Below, piece by piece: positions 11,097 through 22,952 of a stretch of 64,000 bases of DNA (its first letter is position 1; every line of letters starts with the position of its first letter). Below the pieces are notes generated by a model. It ran no database searches. It was not told the DNA's origin and worked only from the letters and a program-made list of their open reading frames with translations. The position numbers and the translations under genes were made by a program. This DNA is from Symbiodinium microadriaticum (taxonomy: Eukaryota; Sar; Dinophyceae; Suessiales; Symbiodiniaceae), in NCBI GenBank assembly GCA_001939145.1, contig LSRX01000852.1:38135-102134 (forward strand). Direction: 5' to 3'.

Positions 11097-13692
11097 ATGG
11101 AACCTTCGGTGGCGGCTGCGGTGCCTGTAGCTGAAGATGCCGGGCTTCCTGAAGGCGTGTGGAAGGAAACTCTTTCTGAGGCCGATTGCGTCGCCCGACC
11201 AAAAGCTGGTGATGAGGTCCATATCCATTTCAGAGGATGGTTGCCAGACGGCACGGAGTTTCACAACACTTACGGTCAGTCCGGTGATTTTCAATTCACG
11301 CTCGGCGAGGGCGAGATCAACAGGGGCCTTGATCTTGGAATTGCAACCATGTGCAAAGGGGAGCGGGCAAAATTTACTGTAGGTCCAGAGTTCGCATACG
11401 GAGACGGCGTTCCTGGCAAAATTCCGCCACAGGCAACTCTAACATTTGAGGTGGAGCTGCTGTGGTGGAGAAGGACGAACTCCCTGACTTCTGACGGAGG
11501 TGTGGTGAAGGTGGTTCAGGTAGAGGGTACCGGCTTCAAGAAACCATATCCCGGGTGGACGATCAAACTACGGTACACCGGATATGTTGAAGGGGCCGAA
11601 TATACGAGAAGTCCGGCAGATGGAGTTGAAGCCAGCGTTTCAGGGCCGAACCCGCTGGACCTGCCGGAGAAAACCTGGCAGCTTGTTGTGATGTCCATGT
11701 CGCAGTATGAGAAGGCCACCGTCACATTGACACCGCAGTATGGCTACGACGCTTGCAGTAGAGCGTTCGACTCCAGAGTGCCGCGCGACTCCACGGTGAC
11801 GCTGGAGCTGGAATTGTTGGATGTGTTCCTCGTGAAGGACTGTGGTTTTTTCCAGAGATGTGGAGAGAAAAACTTTCCACGGGTGATCAAGAGGCAGCAG
11901 ATGGATGGTGATGCGTCCAAGAAGCCAAACAACCTGTCCCAGATCTCGGCAGTCGTCAACGGCACCTTGGCAGGCACTGGCCTCCCAGTCGAGGCATATG
12001 AATCCCCAACCTGTCACGAGGCAAGCAGGTGATGTGGGAATTGATTGCTGGAAAACGCTGTGAAGCCGTGGAATGTGCTGTGCTGAGCATGTCCAAAGGC
12101 GAGAGGCGGCTTGCTTCAAGAGACTGCGCGATAAGTTCTCTTGAAATGAGATTTTTCAACGGGATTCTTCCAGGTATTATTCAGGGATAAGGTGCCTTTG
12201 AATCTGGACGTGTTGTGACGGAGGTGTGTCGTTGTGGCAGAGGATCCGGCGATGTGTCAAGACGACGAGCTGGGCCTTTGTCCCAGTAGCGGCCCAGTGG
12301 AAATCGAAGTTGAATTAACCGACTTCCAGAGGACAGCTCGTGCTGGGCGATGTGGCAGCTTCACAGAAGCCATCGACAGCATGGCAATACTTATAAGTAC
12401 ACTCCAGCAGTTGTGAGTTTGCAAGCGCTCCTCCTCTTCCTGGCCCCGGTGAGGACTCCGGACACTTGGGACCTCTTGCCAATGCAGAGAGTCGAGAAGG
12501 GCAGACAGCTGAAACAAAAGGGCGCGGACTTCATGAAAGCCAAGGACTTTCGACGTGCTTGCTGGGTGTACCTGGACCGCAGGTTTCACACTGGCTTAGC
12601 GGCTTAGCGGCTTAGCGTGTTGGTTTGGACCTAACTGAGGTACAGGTCCGTGCAGGACATGATGGGCTACGTGGACGATTGGCCAGAGGACACTACAACT
12701 TCACACAACAACGCATCCTGTCAGCTCCATATCCTCGAGGAGCTACGTTCAGCTGGAGAGGAGCTTCGCCAGACCAGTCGCAGCAACGAAGTCATGGCTT
12801 GGCTGAAGCTTGAACAGTTCCGCGACGTAGTGGACCTCTGTACTGCCACCTGTCTGCAGGAATGCTCAGTGCATCGCTGCACGCGTAGATATTTCCCAGT
12901 GGCGATTGTAACATGCACTGGATGGCTGAGTACTGTAAGCACCTCTGTGATGCGAACCATGTCTCACCGAGGAGATTCTCAACGGAGGCAGGAAAGTTTC
13001 TGAAGCATGAAATGGAGCAATTCGCTAAGCACAGTATTCGATGGGCCGCTCTGGGCTTGTAGAGCATGAGGCGGAATCAGTTCGCCAGATCCCGGCAACG
13101 TCAAGGCACTGTTTCGGCGAGGTGTTGCGTGGCTTGTCACGTCTAGACTCAAAATAGTCGAGGCGCTTCTAGGGCTTTGCCACGGCCCAGGTACGTCAGC
13201 CTTGGAGAGCCAGAGAAGGCAAAGCGTGACTTCCTTTCTGTGCTGGCGCTGGGCTGAGTCAGCATGAACTATGTGAACTCCCATCTAGTGCGCACTTTGC
13301 ACTGCAAAGTGCTGCCTTATCCTGTTAGGAGCACGACCCACAAAACGCAGAAGCGAGTCTCGGCTTAGTATGGCTTGGTGCTTGCGGCTTGCGCGTGTGT
13401 GGCTTTGTGTTTCTTCTTGTGTCTCGAGGAAGCAGCAGCTCGCCAGGGCTCGCTCCTCTGAGAAGGACCAGGCGAAGAAAAGCCAGAGCTTGATGAGAGG
13501 AATGATCAGCACGGAGCTGAGACACGGAAGTTCCGACAGGCTTTTCTGCTGTCCCGGCGCAGCCTAGGTGAGGCTGGGAAGCTGGACTATCCCGTGGGCT
13601 ACACCACTGCGGAAGGAGATCGGGAAAGACAGCGTGACGCGATGTTGGACAAAGTCGACCAGATCAAAGCACAAATGCCTCTCACATTGTAG
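11097..13692 (+). CDS. FKBP-type peptidyl-prolyl isomerase with TPR tail (FKBP4/5/62-like)
   Basis: Large FKBPs catalyse proline cis-trans isomerisation and act as Hsp90 co-chaperones through TPR repeats. Exon 1 (11097 to about 11987) encodes one good FKBP domain (residues ~35-125: GDEVHIHFRGWLPDGTEFH, FTLGEGEINRGLDLGI, KGERAKFTVGPEFAYGDG, PPQATLTFEVELL) and a diverged second one (GWTIKLRYTGYVEGAEY ... STVTLELELLDV). A third, weaker domain starts at NNLSQISAVVNGTL and resumes at 12029 (VMWELIAGKRCEAVECAVL), ending GPVEIEVELTDFQ near 12325. TPR exons follow: RVEKGRQLKQKGADF near 12490, LKLEQFRDVVDLC near 12805, DPGNVKALFRRGVAWL near 13090, KQQLARARSSEKDQAKKSQ near 13430. The last exon, 13569-13692, ends DKVDQIKAQMPLTL. 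The join at about 11988-12028 would be an intron of only 41 bases, so a small frame problem there is possible. The second and third domains probably lack activity (inference from divergence). Confidence 0.88.
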
Positions 13693-14543
13693 CGATGCGG
13701 CGGGCACGTTCTGGGACGACAACTGCGCCGACGGATGAGTTCAACAGATCTTGTAGGATTCGCAGGGCATTCGAGCACAAGTCCCCCTCGGAGACACACT
13801 CATCGACGACATGAGATCCAGCTTCGTCTCCACTTGTACGACGCATCAACTGTTTCAAGCACACCCTGCCTCGATCGTGTGCAAGGAAAATGTGCTTTGG
13901 GAACAAAACTCTCGTTCTCAAGCAAGGAAAGCCAGCTCGCCCAGAGTCTGCAAGAGTTTCGTATGGATTCCCAAGAATCCCGAGTGGCACCCGAGCTTCG
14001 TGTGTGGCCAGGCCATCAAGAACGGAAGCAGCTTTTCGATTTCAACGATGCCATCAGATGGCGAGCAGGACCCTGTACCCGTGATTGAACACTGTAACAC
14101 TGATACTGGATAGTGCTTGCAAATTGACTCTGATGCTGTCGCCGGCCGGTCTCGCACGCCAGTCGCAGAATCTGTGTCGAAGTCAAGGCGCTAATCGGGC
14201 TCAAAGTGTTGAGAAGCTTTCAGCTCGGCAAGCCTCGGCAACGTGTCACCAGAGGGATATTGTAGTGACGTGCTTTAGCACAATGTTTCTCGTAGCATGA
14301 TCTGATCGTCGAGAATGCTGTTCAAGGTCAGCCCAACTGCCACAGACTCACTGGAAGCATGGCATGGATGGCGGGAGGGCCGCAGCCCACTGGAAGCGAT
14401 GTATCAGACCGTTGCAGGCCCTCGAGGAATGCACTTGCCATGGTTTACCCTAGCGTGATCGTCGAAACTTGTTTTTGCAACCAAAAATTTCAAAAGTTGC
14501 TCTGCAAGAACACACATCCTGATGCGGTTTTGAGAATTGAGAG
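13693..14543 (+). other. spacer or unassigned 5' exons
   Basis: Lies between the FKBP stop and the first clear repeat of the next gene. An open stretch around 13790-14113 (contains ENVLWEQNSRSQARK and SFVWIPKNPEWHPSF) is protein-like but matches nothing I know. It could be a 5' exon of the repeat protein or part of the FKBP 3' region. Confidence 0.3.
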
Positions 14544-16267
14544 GTGCTGGAACTGGTCCTGGAGACGCCGAACCACTCGTCTTGGGCTGGCCTTCCTGCA
14601 GAAAGGCTGGTCTCCGCTGCTCATGCCGTGGCCCGATGGCATAAGTATGCGAGGCGGACCGACACGGCCAGGGATCCAGAATGGCTGAAGTTGGCCTCGC
14701 TGATTTCGGAGCGTCGAACAGAGCTGCAACCAAGCAATCTGGCAGCAGCTGCTCGGATGGAAGCTGGAGGGAATCGGCTGCTCAAGCGAAGATGTGGCCT
14801 TGAAATTGAGTTCACCTTGCCGAGGCTTGTTGGTCCTTTGCTGCCACCACGGGAGTACTTAAGCCTTCGCTCATGGAGGCCGCCCTCGACCAAGCGGACA
14901 AACACTCTGCAGCGGACCTTGGGCGACTTGCCTGGGCTGCTGCGCAGCTTTCAGATGCCTCTGCAGCCAGGAATGCCATCCATCGCATTCTCGAGGTGAT
15001 GGTGCAGAGAATCCGGGAGCCTCAAGTAGGAATACTCGAAACTTCGCAGGTGCTTTGGTCCATGGCCCGAGTGGCTGTGAGAGATGCCTTCGCTGCGGTG
15101 TCAGCCTTGAGGCTGAAGGCCATCCATGAGCTTCCGACCTGTGACAGCCGGCACCTGGCCAACCTGGCCTGGAGCTTCGTGAAATTGAGCTGTGCAGATG
15201 GACCTCTCCTGAAGCATGTCGCTACTCAAGCACAGGGACGTGCTCATCATTTCGGTCCGCAAGAGCTCTCCAACACCCTTTGGGCTTTTGCAGCCGCACC
15301 GCCGGCAGCGCAGGTCCAGGCGTTCCGGGACGATGCTGCCAGCCGCGCAGTGCAGGAGCTCTTTGCGAGTGCAGGAGGTATCCAGCAGTCCTTGAGCGGC
15401 CAGCACCTGGCGAACATCTTCTGGGCTGCTGCCAGGCTGGGGCCTGTCCTGGAGCATCTGGAGGCCGGACATGGGCCGACCGGGCCGTGGATGACGCGGA
15501 CTCGGCCGGGTTTCTCTTTGGGAGCCGCGGCACGGCGGCGCGTGGCGGAGCTGGCGCCCCAGCACCTAGCCGCGGTTGTCTGGGCCTGTGCGGCGGCCGG
15601 CGGCGCATCGATCCAAAGCAAGCGATCTGGAGGCCACCGGGATCCGGAGCTGCTGGCTGCGCTCGAGGTCCAGATTGTTTGCAGAATGAGCGCAGCTCGG
15701 CTCTGTTTTGGGAGGGTCTTGACTCAGTCTTGACAACAGCTTGTTGTTAAATTGTGCCTGGTTTAGGAGATGTCCCCACGAGCGCTGGCCAATATTCTTT
15801 GGGGGTTTGCGACTTTGGAGTTCTCTGGAAGCCCACCTGCCCACGCAGAGCTCTGTGCAGCTGCCGTGTCCCAAAGCCCGGAGATGTCTGTTCAAGAGCT
15901 CTCCATCACCACGTGGTCGCTCGGAAGCCTTCGAGCAGTGGGCCACCTGAAGGACCTGGCAGCTGTGCTGCGGACGCGAGGCTTGGTGCCCGGTCTGCTG
16001 GCTGCCAATGAGATTGCCAACCTGGTTTGGGGCCTTAGTCATGCACAGCTTCGCGAGTCCGTTCCTGCTGGAGTCCTGGCGATAGTTCAGGATTGCATTC
16101 AGGAGCTGGCCGAGGCGACAGACACTTCGTCGATCGACCTCCGTGCTCTTGCCATGCTGGCTCGTGGTCTACTCAAGCTCCGCCTCCACGACGAGTTTGG
16201 TACCCTCTTGGACCAGGCGCTCTTGAGCATACCCGAACTCGGCCCGGAATCTGGCCCGTATTTCTGA
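14544..16267 (+). CDS. helical-repeat protein of the HPR/OPR type, probably organelle RNA-binding
   Basis: The protein is built from about ten degenerate helical repeats with the core pattern x-LAN-xx-WAxAxL. They include LGRLAWAAAQL, SQVLWSMARV, LANLAWSFVKL, LSNTLWAFAAA, LANIFWAAARL, LAAVVWACAAA, LANILWGFATL, LSITTWSLGSL and IANLVWGLSHA. This pattern is known from FASTK/RAP-type and heptatricopeptide/octotricopeptide proteins of alveolates and algae, which bind organellar RNA. Approximate exons are 14544-14759, 14864-15667 and 15767-16267. The second intron (15668-15766) is GT-AG and rejoins LLAALE to EMSPRALANILW; the first is read as GA-AG and is less sure. The true N-terminus lies upstream and was not found. 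No C-terminal RAP domain is visible before the stop, so either it is absent or the gene continues by splicing. Target RNA unknown. Confidence 0.72.
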
Positions 16268-16582
16268 ATGCCATGTGCGGTCTGGTGAAAATCTTTTGGT
16301 GGTAACTCATGAGCAGATGCAGCAAGCAAAAACACGCAGCATAAAGCCTTAGAAGTCTGTTGGGGAGTGCGCTTGTCTGGGGTCTGAGCGGAGCCCGCCC
16401 GGAATAAGCTTGGGATCCGACTGCAATCTTCGAGTCGGTTTAGGGTCGGTTACTGTGCCGAAGCGGACCCAACATCGACCCAACGGACCCACCACATCAC
16501 CACGATCCAACACAGTTTCTTTACTGTAGTCCCGCCGAATCACCTGGCACGCAAGAGGTGGGTTTAGGGAATATGGGAGCCC
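16268..16582. other. spacer
   Basis: About 315 bases between the repeat-protein stop and the methyltransferase frame. No open frame of note. It probably holds the 3' end of one transcript and the 5' exon or trans-splice acceptor of the next. Confidence 0.4.
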
Positions 16583-17764
16583 TTGTCATGCACAGAGGAA
16601 TTGGCCAGCGTTTTCCTGACTGGTGCAGCGGAGCTGGGCGCTCGCCGAGAGATGTGCGAGCGCCGCATCTGGGCACACCTGGGCCTCGAAGGACATGTGC
16701 GGTGGCCTTCAAGGGCCTCGCGTGAGGCAGAGCTGCTCAACTTCGTGAAGCGCTTTGCTGCTAAAGGCAACGCGGAATCCGTCCTCTCCGCGGTGGAGGC
16801 TTTCTGCGAAAGAAGAAAACTGTGGCTCAAAGTGGCTGGTGGTGACAAGGCGCAGGTGCTGGAGCAGGTGGCGGAGACCTTGCGGCCGAAATCGGTCTTG
16901 GAGGTTGGCTGCTATGTGGGCTTCTCAGCCATTCGTCTGGGAGCTGCGGTGCGGAGGTGGCATGGCCGAGTCATCAGTCTGGAAATGGATCCTGTTTTCG
17001 CTTTCATAGCGCGAGAAATGGTGGCTCATGCCGGTCTCGAGGAAGTTGTGGACGTGCGACTTGGACATAGCGAGCTCTGCCTCGACAAGCTCGACGTGGA
17101 GTCGTTTGATGTGGTGTTTTTCGACCAACGCGGGTCCCGCTTCCTGGAAGACCTGAAGCAGCTGGAGAAGTGTGATGCACTGAGAAGGTTCGCCGTTGTG
17201 GTCGCTGACAACGTTCTGAAGCCGGGTGCGCCCAGCTTCCTGTGGCATGTGTGCTCCCGGCATTCCAAACAGTGGAGGACAGTTCTGGTAGAACTCCAGG
17301 ACTTTGGCACTTGCGGCGTGCCGGATTGGATGTCGGTGTCCCAGAGGGCGGCGGAAAAGGCTGAGGAGGCTGACAGCGTACCTCCGGACGAGATCCAGCA
17401 CTTGGCATGGCAGGCAGATGAGATGCGTTGGAGATCTCCGGCTGCCTTAAAGCTAGTGGCACTAGCCGCCAGGGTAAATTTGCATCCTAGAGTCCTAGAG
17501 AGTGGAAAAAGCGCTTCTAGTGTCCAGCTTCCGGCCAATGAGAGTCTCAACTTAGTCTTTTATTGTCTTCATTGATACTGACTGGGAGGGACATCCCGCC
17601 CTGTCCGCGGACTGGTGGTTTCGTCTGAGCAGCCGGCTTTGCGCATGGCGTGCCAAGGAAGTATCGACTACGACATAACGCCTCAAGAGTGGACGGAGTT
17701 TGCCAAGTACATGAAGACATCCTTGATCGCCGCCGCTCGGTTAAAATGCTGCGGATGCTATTAG
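16583..17764 (+). CDS. catechol O-methyltransferase-like SAM methyltransferase
   Basis: A class I SAM-dependent O-methyltransferase of the COMT family, which methylates catechol-type hydroxyls using a divalent metal. The order of motifs follows animal COMT: ELLNFVKRFAAKGNAESVL and AFCERRKLWLKVAGGDK before the fold, SAM motif I SVLEVGCYVGFSAIRLG, the acidic end of strand 2 VISLEMDP, the FDVVFFDQRGSRFLEDL segment that replaces the LDHWKDRY metal-site strand, and VVVADNVLKPGAPSFLWHV matching LLADNVIVPGTPDFL. The FDQRGSR variant changes the usual His-Trp-Lys of the active site, so the substrate may differ. Exon 16583-17473 is joined by a GT-AG intron (17474-17632) to 17633-17764, which encodes SIDYDITPQEWTEFAKYM and ends at TAG. 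The frame opens with TTG, so the start is either an upstream exon (AG acceptor at 16594-16595) or the ATG at 16652. Confidence 0.85.
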
Positions 17765-18107
17765 GGAGGCTGTGCTTTCTTTGTGTCTGCAAGGCCGGGC
17801 TGGATGCTGAGCTGTGTGAGCTGTCTGCTTTGCAAAGCTGGCTGGAAGCCCCGGCGCAGGAAGCAGGTAGTGCCGACAGAGATGCCGGCCAATGGGGTGT
17901 GGCAGATTGACTTTCGCAGGGGAAAAAAGGCATTCTTGTGGCTTTTTGAGTTTCTTGGGGTCAGCAGTGTTTGTCGTTGTACCTGTGGGATGTCATTGCA
18001 GGACGCCCGCCCCGCTCTCCGTCATCGAGCACGCTGCGCATTCTGCTGCGAGAGAGAGAGAAAAAGCGCCTCCTTTGGGCAGAGAGTAGCGAGCAGACGT
18101 CCGCGCG

Positions 18108-18978
18108 ATGGGAAGGGGGAAGGGGCGGGGAGGGGGGGGAAAGGGGCCGTTTCTGCCATGGCATGCCATGGCCATGGACGTGGCAATGCCGTGGCAGGTC
18201 CCTCCGGACGTTACTCTGATGGAACGGGCAGTGCTGGATCTCAACCAGAGGGAGCGAATGAATCTCGAAGTGGGGCACGGAGTGATACCAAAGTTTTGTG
18301 AGGACTTGTGGAACGGCCAGAACCTTGATGCCAATTCATTGCTGGCACTACGGTGCCTCCCGCAGGACATTCATAGGCCCACGTGTTGTTTCCCGAAAAT
18401 ATCAGCCCTGCAGGAGCAAGCAATGGACCTCCTGGGGTCTTTATATTCCAAAGGCTTCGAGCCATGACCGGCGTTCTTAGCGCCAACCAGTTACTGCTCA
18501 GCCTTGCCGACCAGGCACCGGCAAAGGTGGAGTTGGAACCCCAGCTGCTGCGCAACACGCAGGTTATGTGCAAGAGAGACGCTCGGATAGAAGTCAAGTC
18601 TCAAGAGGTGAGCATCGCCAATCCCAACAACTATCTTCAGGCTGCTGCAACACTTGTCGGTGAGTGTTTCCTTTCGTGTTTTTTCTGCAGGCAGCTATTG
18701 CCAAGATTGTGCGGACGGGCCCAAAACTCGGAGTTGCCCCGAATCGCCAAAGCTTGCCACACCTCTTTGGGCAGCTGAGGAATGTCCAACGGCATGAACT
18801 TCACCGGAAACCAGACGAGGCGATGACGTGCCGAAGAGCGCCAAGAGACCGAGCGTCCGAAGCGGTGCGAAGCGGTGCGAAGCGCTTCAGGCAGAAGGCT
18901 GCCGAGCTCGGGCTTTCCCTGGAGGAGTGTTGGGATGCCCTCCGTGCAGCGAGCAGCTCGCCAGTGACTCTTCTGTAG
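18108..18978 (+). CDS. unassigned multi-exon gene
   Basis: Three protein-like stretches follow each other on the + strand. About 18174-18380 encodes VPPDVTLMERAVLDLNQRER and MNLEVGHGVIPKFCEDLWNG. After a frame change, about 18463-18660 encodes LSANQLLLSLADQAPAKVE and ARIEVKSQEVSIANPNNYL. A textbook intron (GTGAGTG at 18661 to TTTTCTGCAG at 18690) leads to AAIAKIVRTGPKLGVAPNR. The region before 18150 is a G-run and includes a palindromic run of CCATGG. A 9-base tandem (GCGAAGCGGT) occurs at 18857-18882. I do not recognise the family. A separate open frame (18828-19196) overlaps the last exon and could be the real reading; it is rich in Cys, Ser and Ala. Confidence 0.4.
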
Positions 18979-19199
18979 GATCTGACGCTGAAAGCGCTGG
19001 CTCGCCTTCCCCTTCGCTCCTCCCTGAAGCTGCTGGAGTCGGCAGCTGCAGCATCTGTGCTGCATCGATGTTGTCGACACGGGGTCAAGCTCCGACTGCA
19101 TGTTTTGGCAAGGCTCAGATGGAAGGAGCGGATCCCAACGCGGTAATCATTGCGGAGGCTTGCACACTTCGGCACGATTATGCGAAGTTCGGTTAGGGT

Positions 19200-21240
19200 A
19201 AACTCGAGAACTCTTTCCGACTCTATCCTGGTTTAGATTTGTCCGGTTTGCACTGTTCTTCTTAAATGACTTTCAGATCAACAAATGTCTTCTGCAAACT
19301 TCGGAGGGCTTGGCTGTTGGCGTGGCTTAGTTCAGCATCCAATTTTAAGTTTGGAGTGTCCCATTTGTATCGGACTTGAGCAATTTCTCGATGCCGATTG
19401 TGTGTTGGGTTGGTGCACAGAGACCCTGCACTCCTATGTGTGCGGCGATTCTGTTTACCATGGAAAGTTTGAGACGGTCAGCCTTGCCTTTCAGCTCCCC
19501 GACCAGCACCCTCAGAATGCATGTCAGAACTTGTCAGCCACAATTGGACAGGCACATGATGCGATGGTTGCTAACTTGCAGTCGGGAGAAAGCCTTAACT
19601 TGTACACATATCGTCTGCTAGCCATGGGGGTCGACCCCTCATCAGTTTAGGACAGATGTCTTGGCATAGACGAGGGGTCCTCAGAACTATTGCAGCCACC
19701 GGTGTTGCGGGCTGGCCATGCTGTTTTGGACATAAGCCCCAACAAGTCTCTCCCGTTTAGTTCGTTGTGCCTTGTGCAATTGCTGCTGCTTACTATGTGC
19801 GTGACAGGCCTCCATGCTCGAGGCACAGGCGCCCCTGTGTTGTGAGGTGATGTCTAGCCTTAGAAAGCAGCCGTGGCACGACAGTTGTCTTGTGACCTTG
19901 TGACAGGACATCTCGCGAAAGAGGCCGCGTGATACTATCTGATTAGTTCGGCAGCACGACCAAAAAGCGGTGCAAGCATGTATGTGATCTGCACTTTTGC
20001 GAGCTGCTTTGTCGTGCATGCTCTTGTGGATTATCTTGCGCTGCGGCCTTTCAAGGCGACCTAAGAAAGCATGACAAGCCGACAAAATTGTAGACGTTAC
20101 TAGTTAAACGAAGCACCTGAAGCGAGTGTAGCAGAGCGAAGGGCGTTGCCGTCTCGCACAGCTTGCTCAAAATTGTGCTTTAATCGGCGGGACAAATGTC
20201 TCCGGTGCCTTCGATGGAGCGATCGCTCGTGCGGCTCATTGGCCCAGTTCTCAGTTCTGGTGCTTCTTGCCAAACTTGCTCCTTAAGTTAGGGGAATGTC
20301 GTGGGAATTGTGTTTCTGAGGACGGCCAGGGGACGTGCTGCATTCTGAGCCGAGACACGTTTATCCCATGCCGGCCATACTGTTAGTGAATCACAGTGAA
20401 CCTCTTCAAGGCCCGTGGCAAAGCATGTCTTGGCGAGAGCAGAGGTGCAAAGCTGTGCATCCTTGGGGGATGACAAATGGCTGAAACATGTTGAGGCAAA
20501 GGCAAGTGGGCATGTCTGGGACAATACACTTGTAGGCTTTCGAATGCCATTGGACATCAGAGAACCACAGCGCGATCATGATCCGAGTTGCAAACGAGCA
20601 AGTATGTGCTGCAGGCTCGACACCTGCAGCGAATGAGCGACCCACTCATGTTCGAGCCTCTGTTGTACACGGTTGATGCTTGTTCCCGTTACCGCAGCAC
20701 TATGTGCACAGTGCCTAGTCTGGGAAACTTTGAGGTGCCAGGAGCAAACTGCGATTGCGCAAACCTTCAATGAAGAGCGGTTTCAGGCTCCTGCTGCTGA
20801 CAGAATGCATGTCGCCAGCAAAGCCTCGCTTGCGCCATAGGAGTGGGAGGACAGACTGAAACATGAGCGCGCCAGGGCGAAGGCCAGAGTGGTTTTGCAC
20901 ACCATGCCAGAAAGTACTCGTCTTCACATGTTGTTGTCGCCATGGTGAGACTTTGACATTCGAGGGTGCGTGTATCGGTTTGGAAGTGTCTCGCACGTCA
21001 CATGTGAAGGTTGACGAGCAGAAGCAGATCATTGTTGCGAATCGCCGAGCTTCGGTCAAGCGGGCAGCCATTTTGCGAGTGGCATTCCCGTCTGCTTGGT
21101 GATTCACTCATCCTGAGTCTAAGGCAGCAGACATCGCTCAGGCAGTGGTCTTTGCAGACGAGGCGGGCCCAAGGAAACCACTCGCCCGGCGCGTGACATA
21201 CCGGGGGGGGCGGGGGGGCAGGCGCCGTTTCTCTTCCGCT
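19200..21240. other. no clear gene
   Basis: Open frames such as 19285-19650 (contains LSATIGQAHDAMVANLQSG) and 20415-20636 (contains DDKWLKHVEAKASGHVWDN) are protein-like in composition, but they do not connect to each other or to a known family. A G-run lies at 21202-21220. Confidence 0.4.
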
Positions 21241-21269
21241 TGCAGCCGGCACCTCTGAACATCCGTCGC

Positions 21270-22440
21270 GGCTTCCTAGCCGATTGCAGATGGAGTGCTT
21301 CTTGAAAGCCATCCGTGCCGCAGAATGTCCAAGCATACTTGTCAGGAAAGTTATGGGCCGCACAAGTCGAGGTCGCGGCCTCAGCATGTCAATCTGCGGT
21401 TCGGTGGTGAGTGTTCTCATAGCGCAGTCGGGGTCAAGGCAAAGGTCTCAAGATCCTGGTTTCGGTGCTAGTGCTAGGAGTGACCTTTCGCGGCTCTGAC
21501 GCAGCTCAGGCAGCTCCAGGAGCAGAAGCCGAGGCGGACATCCGAGTCATCCGAGTTCGGAAGCGCATGGACCTTCGCTTTCAGGAGGTGACAACGGGAG
21601 CACGTCAGATGGAAGTAGCGACAGCGAGGCGAGGCTACAGAGACGCCTTGCTGGTCCCTGTTTCCGGAGCTCAGGCCGAGTCCTACTCTGTCTCCAGCAG
21701 CCAGGATGGGATGTTGGGCCATGACAGTCTCAAGAGGTTCAGGTTGAAGGGCTGATGCTGATGGCCTCGGGGCCTCGGCCTAGGAGGCTGGTCGGTTCTT
21801 TTCGGATCACAACACTTACAGGCGATGTCCTTCTGGCCCAGGATTGAAGGCAGAAGACAGTAGTGACACTCTTCACAAAGGGTCGCTGCTTTCCTTCCAG
21901 ATGAGCTGCTGATGACGTGGGCTCTTTCGGCGATGGATAGGTTCCATTGCACTTTGCCGGGCAGGGCACCTGACGTGCAGCCGCTGCGGCACAATGTTGA
22001 GGTGGTTGAACCTTATCTGGATCTGGAGGGTGCTGGCAGATGAGGCGCCCGACCCCGTCCGGAAAGACTTGCAGGGCTTCTGCCCCTACCTGCACGAGCT
22101 GCCTGCAGCATTTACCACCTTCTGGCATCAGCTTCACGGGGCAGCCCTTCTGGTCGAGCACCCGGGCCGCAAGCTGAAGTTCACCCCAGCACCAGTCACA
22201 GTCACCAAGGCAGCGTGTTCAACTGGAGGAAACATCTCGGGAGGGCACCGCCAGAGGGCTTTGCCTGCAGCTGGCCTTGTTTCGTCAAGTGGTCTCGGGA
22301 ACAGCCGGCCTTCCTTTCCCGTGGCCCGGCTCGGAAAATGTGGCTTCGGCACTGCTTTGCTGTTGTGGCTGATTTTCTCGTGGCTTCGGAAAGTCACCGC
22401 CCAGGCAAGCGGCGAACAGCTGCCCAACTTTGATTTCTAG
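21270..22440 (+). CDS. possible serine-rich low-complexity protein exons
   Basis: Following an AG at about 21288, one frame reads SHPCRRMSKHTCQESYG and KSRSRPQHVNLRFGGE. A second exon near 21510-21660 is Ser/Gly/Arg-rich (GSSRSRSRGGHPSHPSS, then GGDNGSTSDGSSDSE). A third open stretch at 22215-22433 contains SVFNWRKHLGRAPPEGFACSW. These look more like exons than chance because of the biased composition and the AG sites in front, but the product is unknown and the pieces may belong to different genes. Confidence 0.28.
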
Positions 22441-22952
22441 CTACTTCGAATGGGCGAGCGAGCTGGCAACCGTGCAGCCACAAGATGGGCAAGGTTCAGA
22501 GTATACTCAATGTTCAGGGCTGGCCCAGGATAGCAGTAAAGATTGAGGCAGTGCAGGCTGGACAGCCGCGGCGCGGGCGTGCGTTGTTGCAGCTTGGGGC
22601 GCCGATCCGCACCATGGCCCTCTCGCGAGCACTCTTCCGGCATCCCGGCTAAATCCAGCTTCTGTTAGTCTGCGACACTTCAGAGAGTTTCTCGGCTGAA
22701 GACCATGTCATGGCTTCAGAGGCCGGATGAGACAAGGGCAGGAAAGGAAGCCCAGAGACCTCACTGCAAAAGCATCATTTTGCTTTCGGGACTTTGTGTA
22801 GCCAGCGCTGAAGATTCGGGGTCCGGAGGGGGTCCGGAGTCAGGAGGGCAGTCACGGCATGAGAGAGAGAGAGTCAGACAGCGGTTCCTCTGACTTGCGA
22901 GCGCAGGAGTACACTTTCCGCGAAGTATGCTTCGAAGCTCCGCGATCTACAC

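Noticed and set aside
15101-15621. Long reverse-strand open frames
   Set aside because: They are antisense to the helical-repeat gene, whose forward frame carries the repeated WAxA motif; high GC at third positions opens the reverse frames.
21066-21075. AGCCATTTTG as a spliced-leader fragment
   Set aside because: Exact for 10 bases but the rest disagrees; similar 9-10 base matches occur elsewhere, for example in the coding part of the methyltransferase near 25018.
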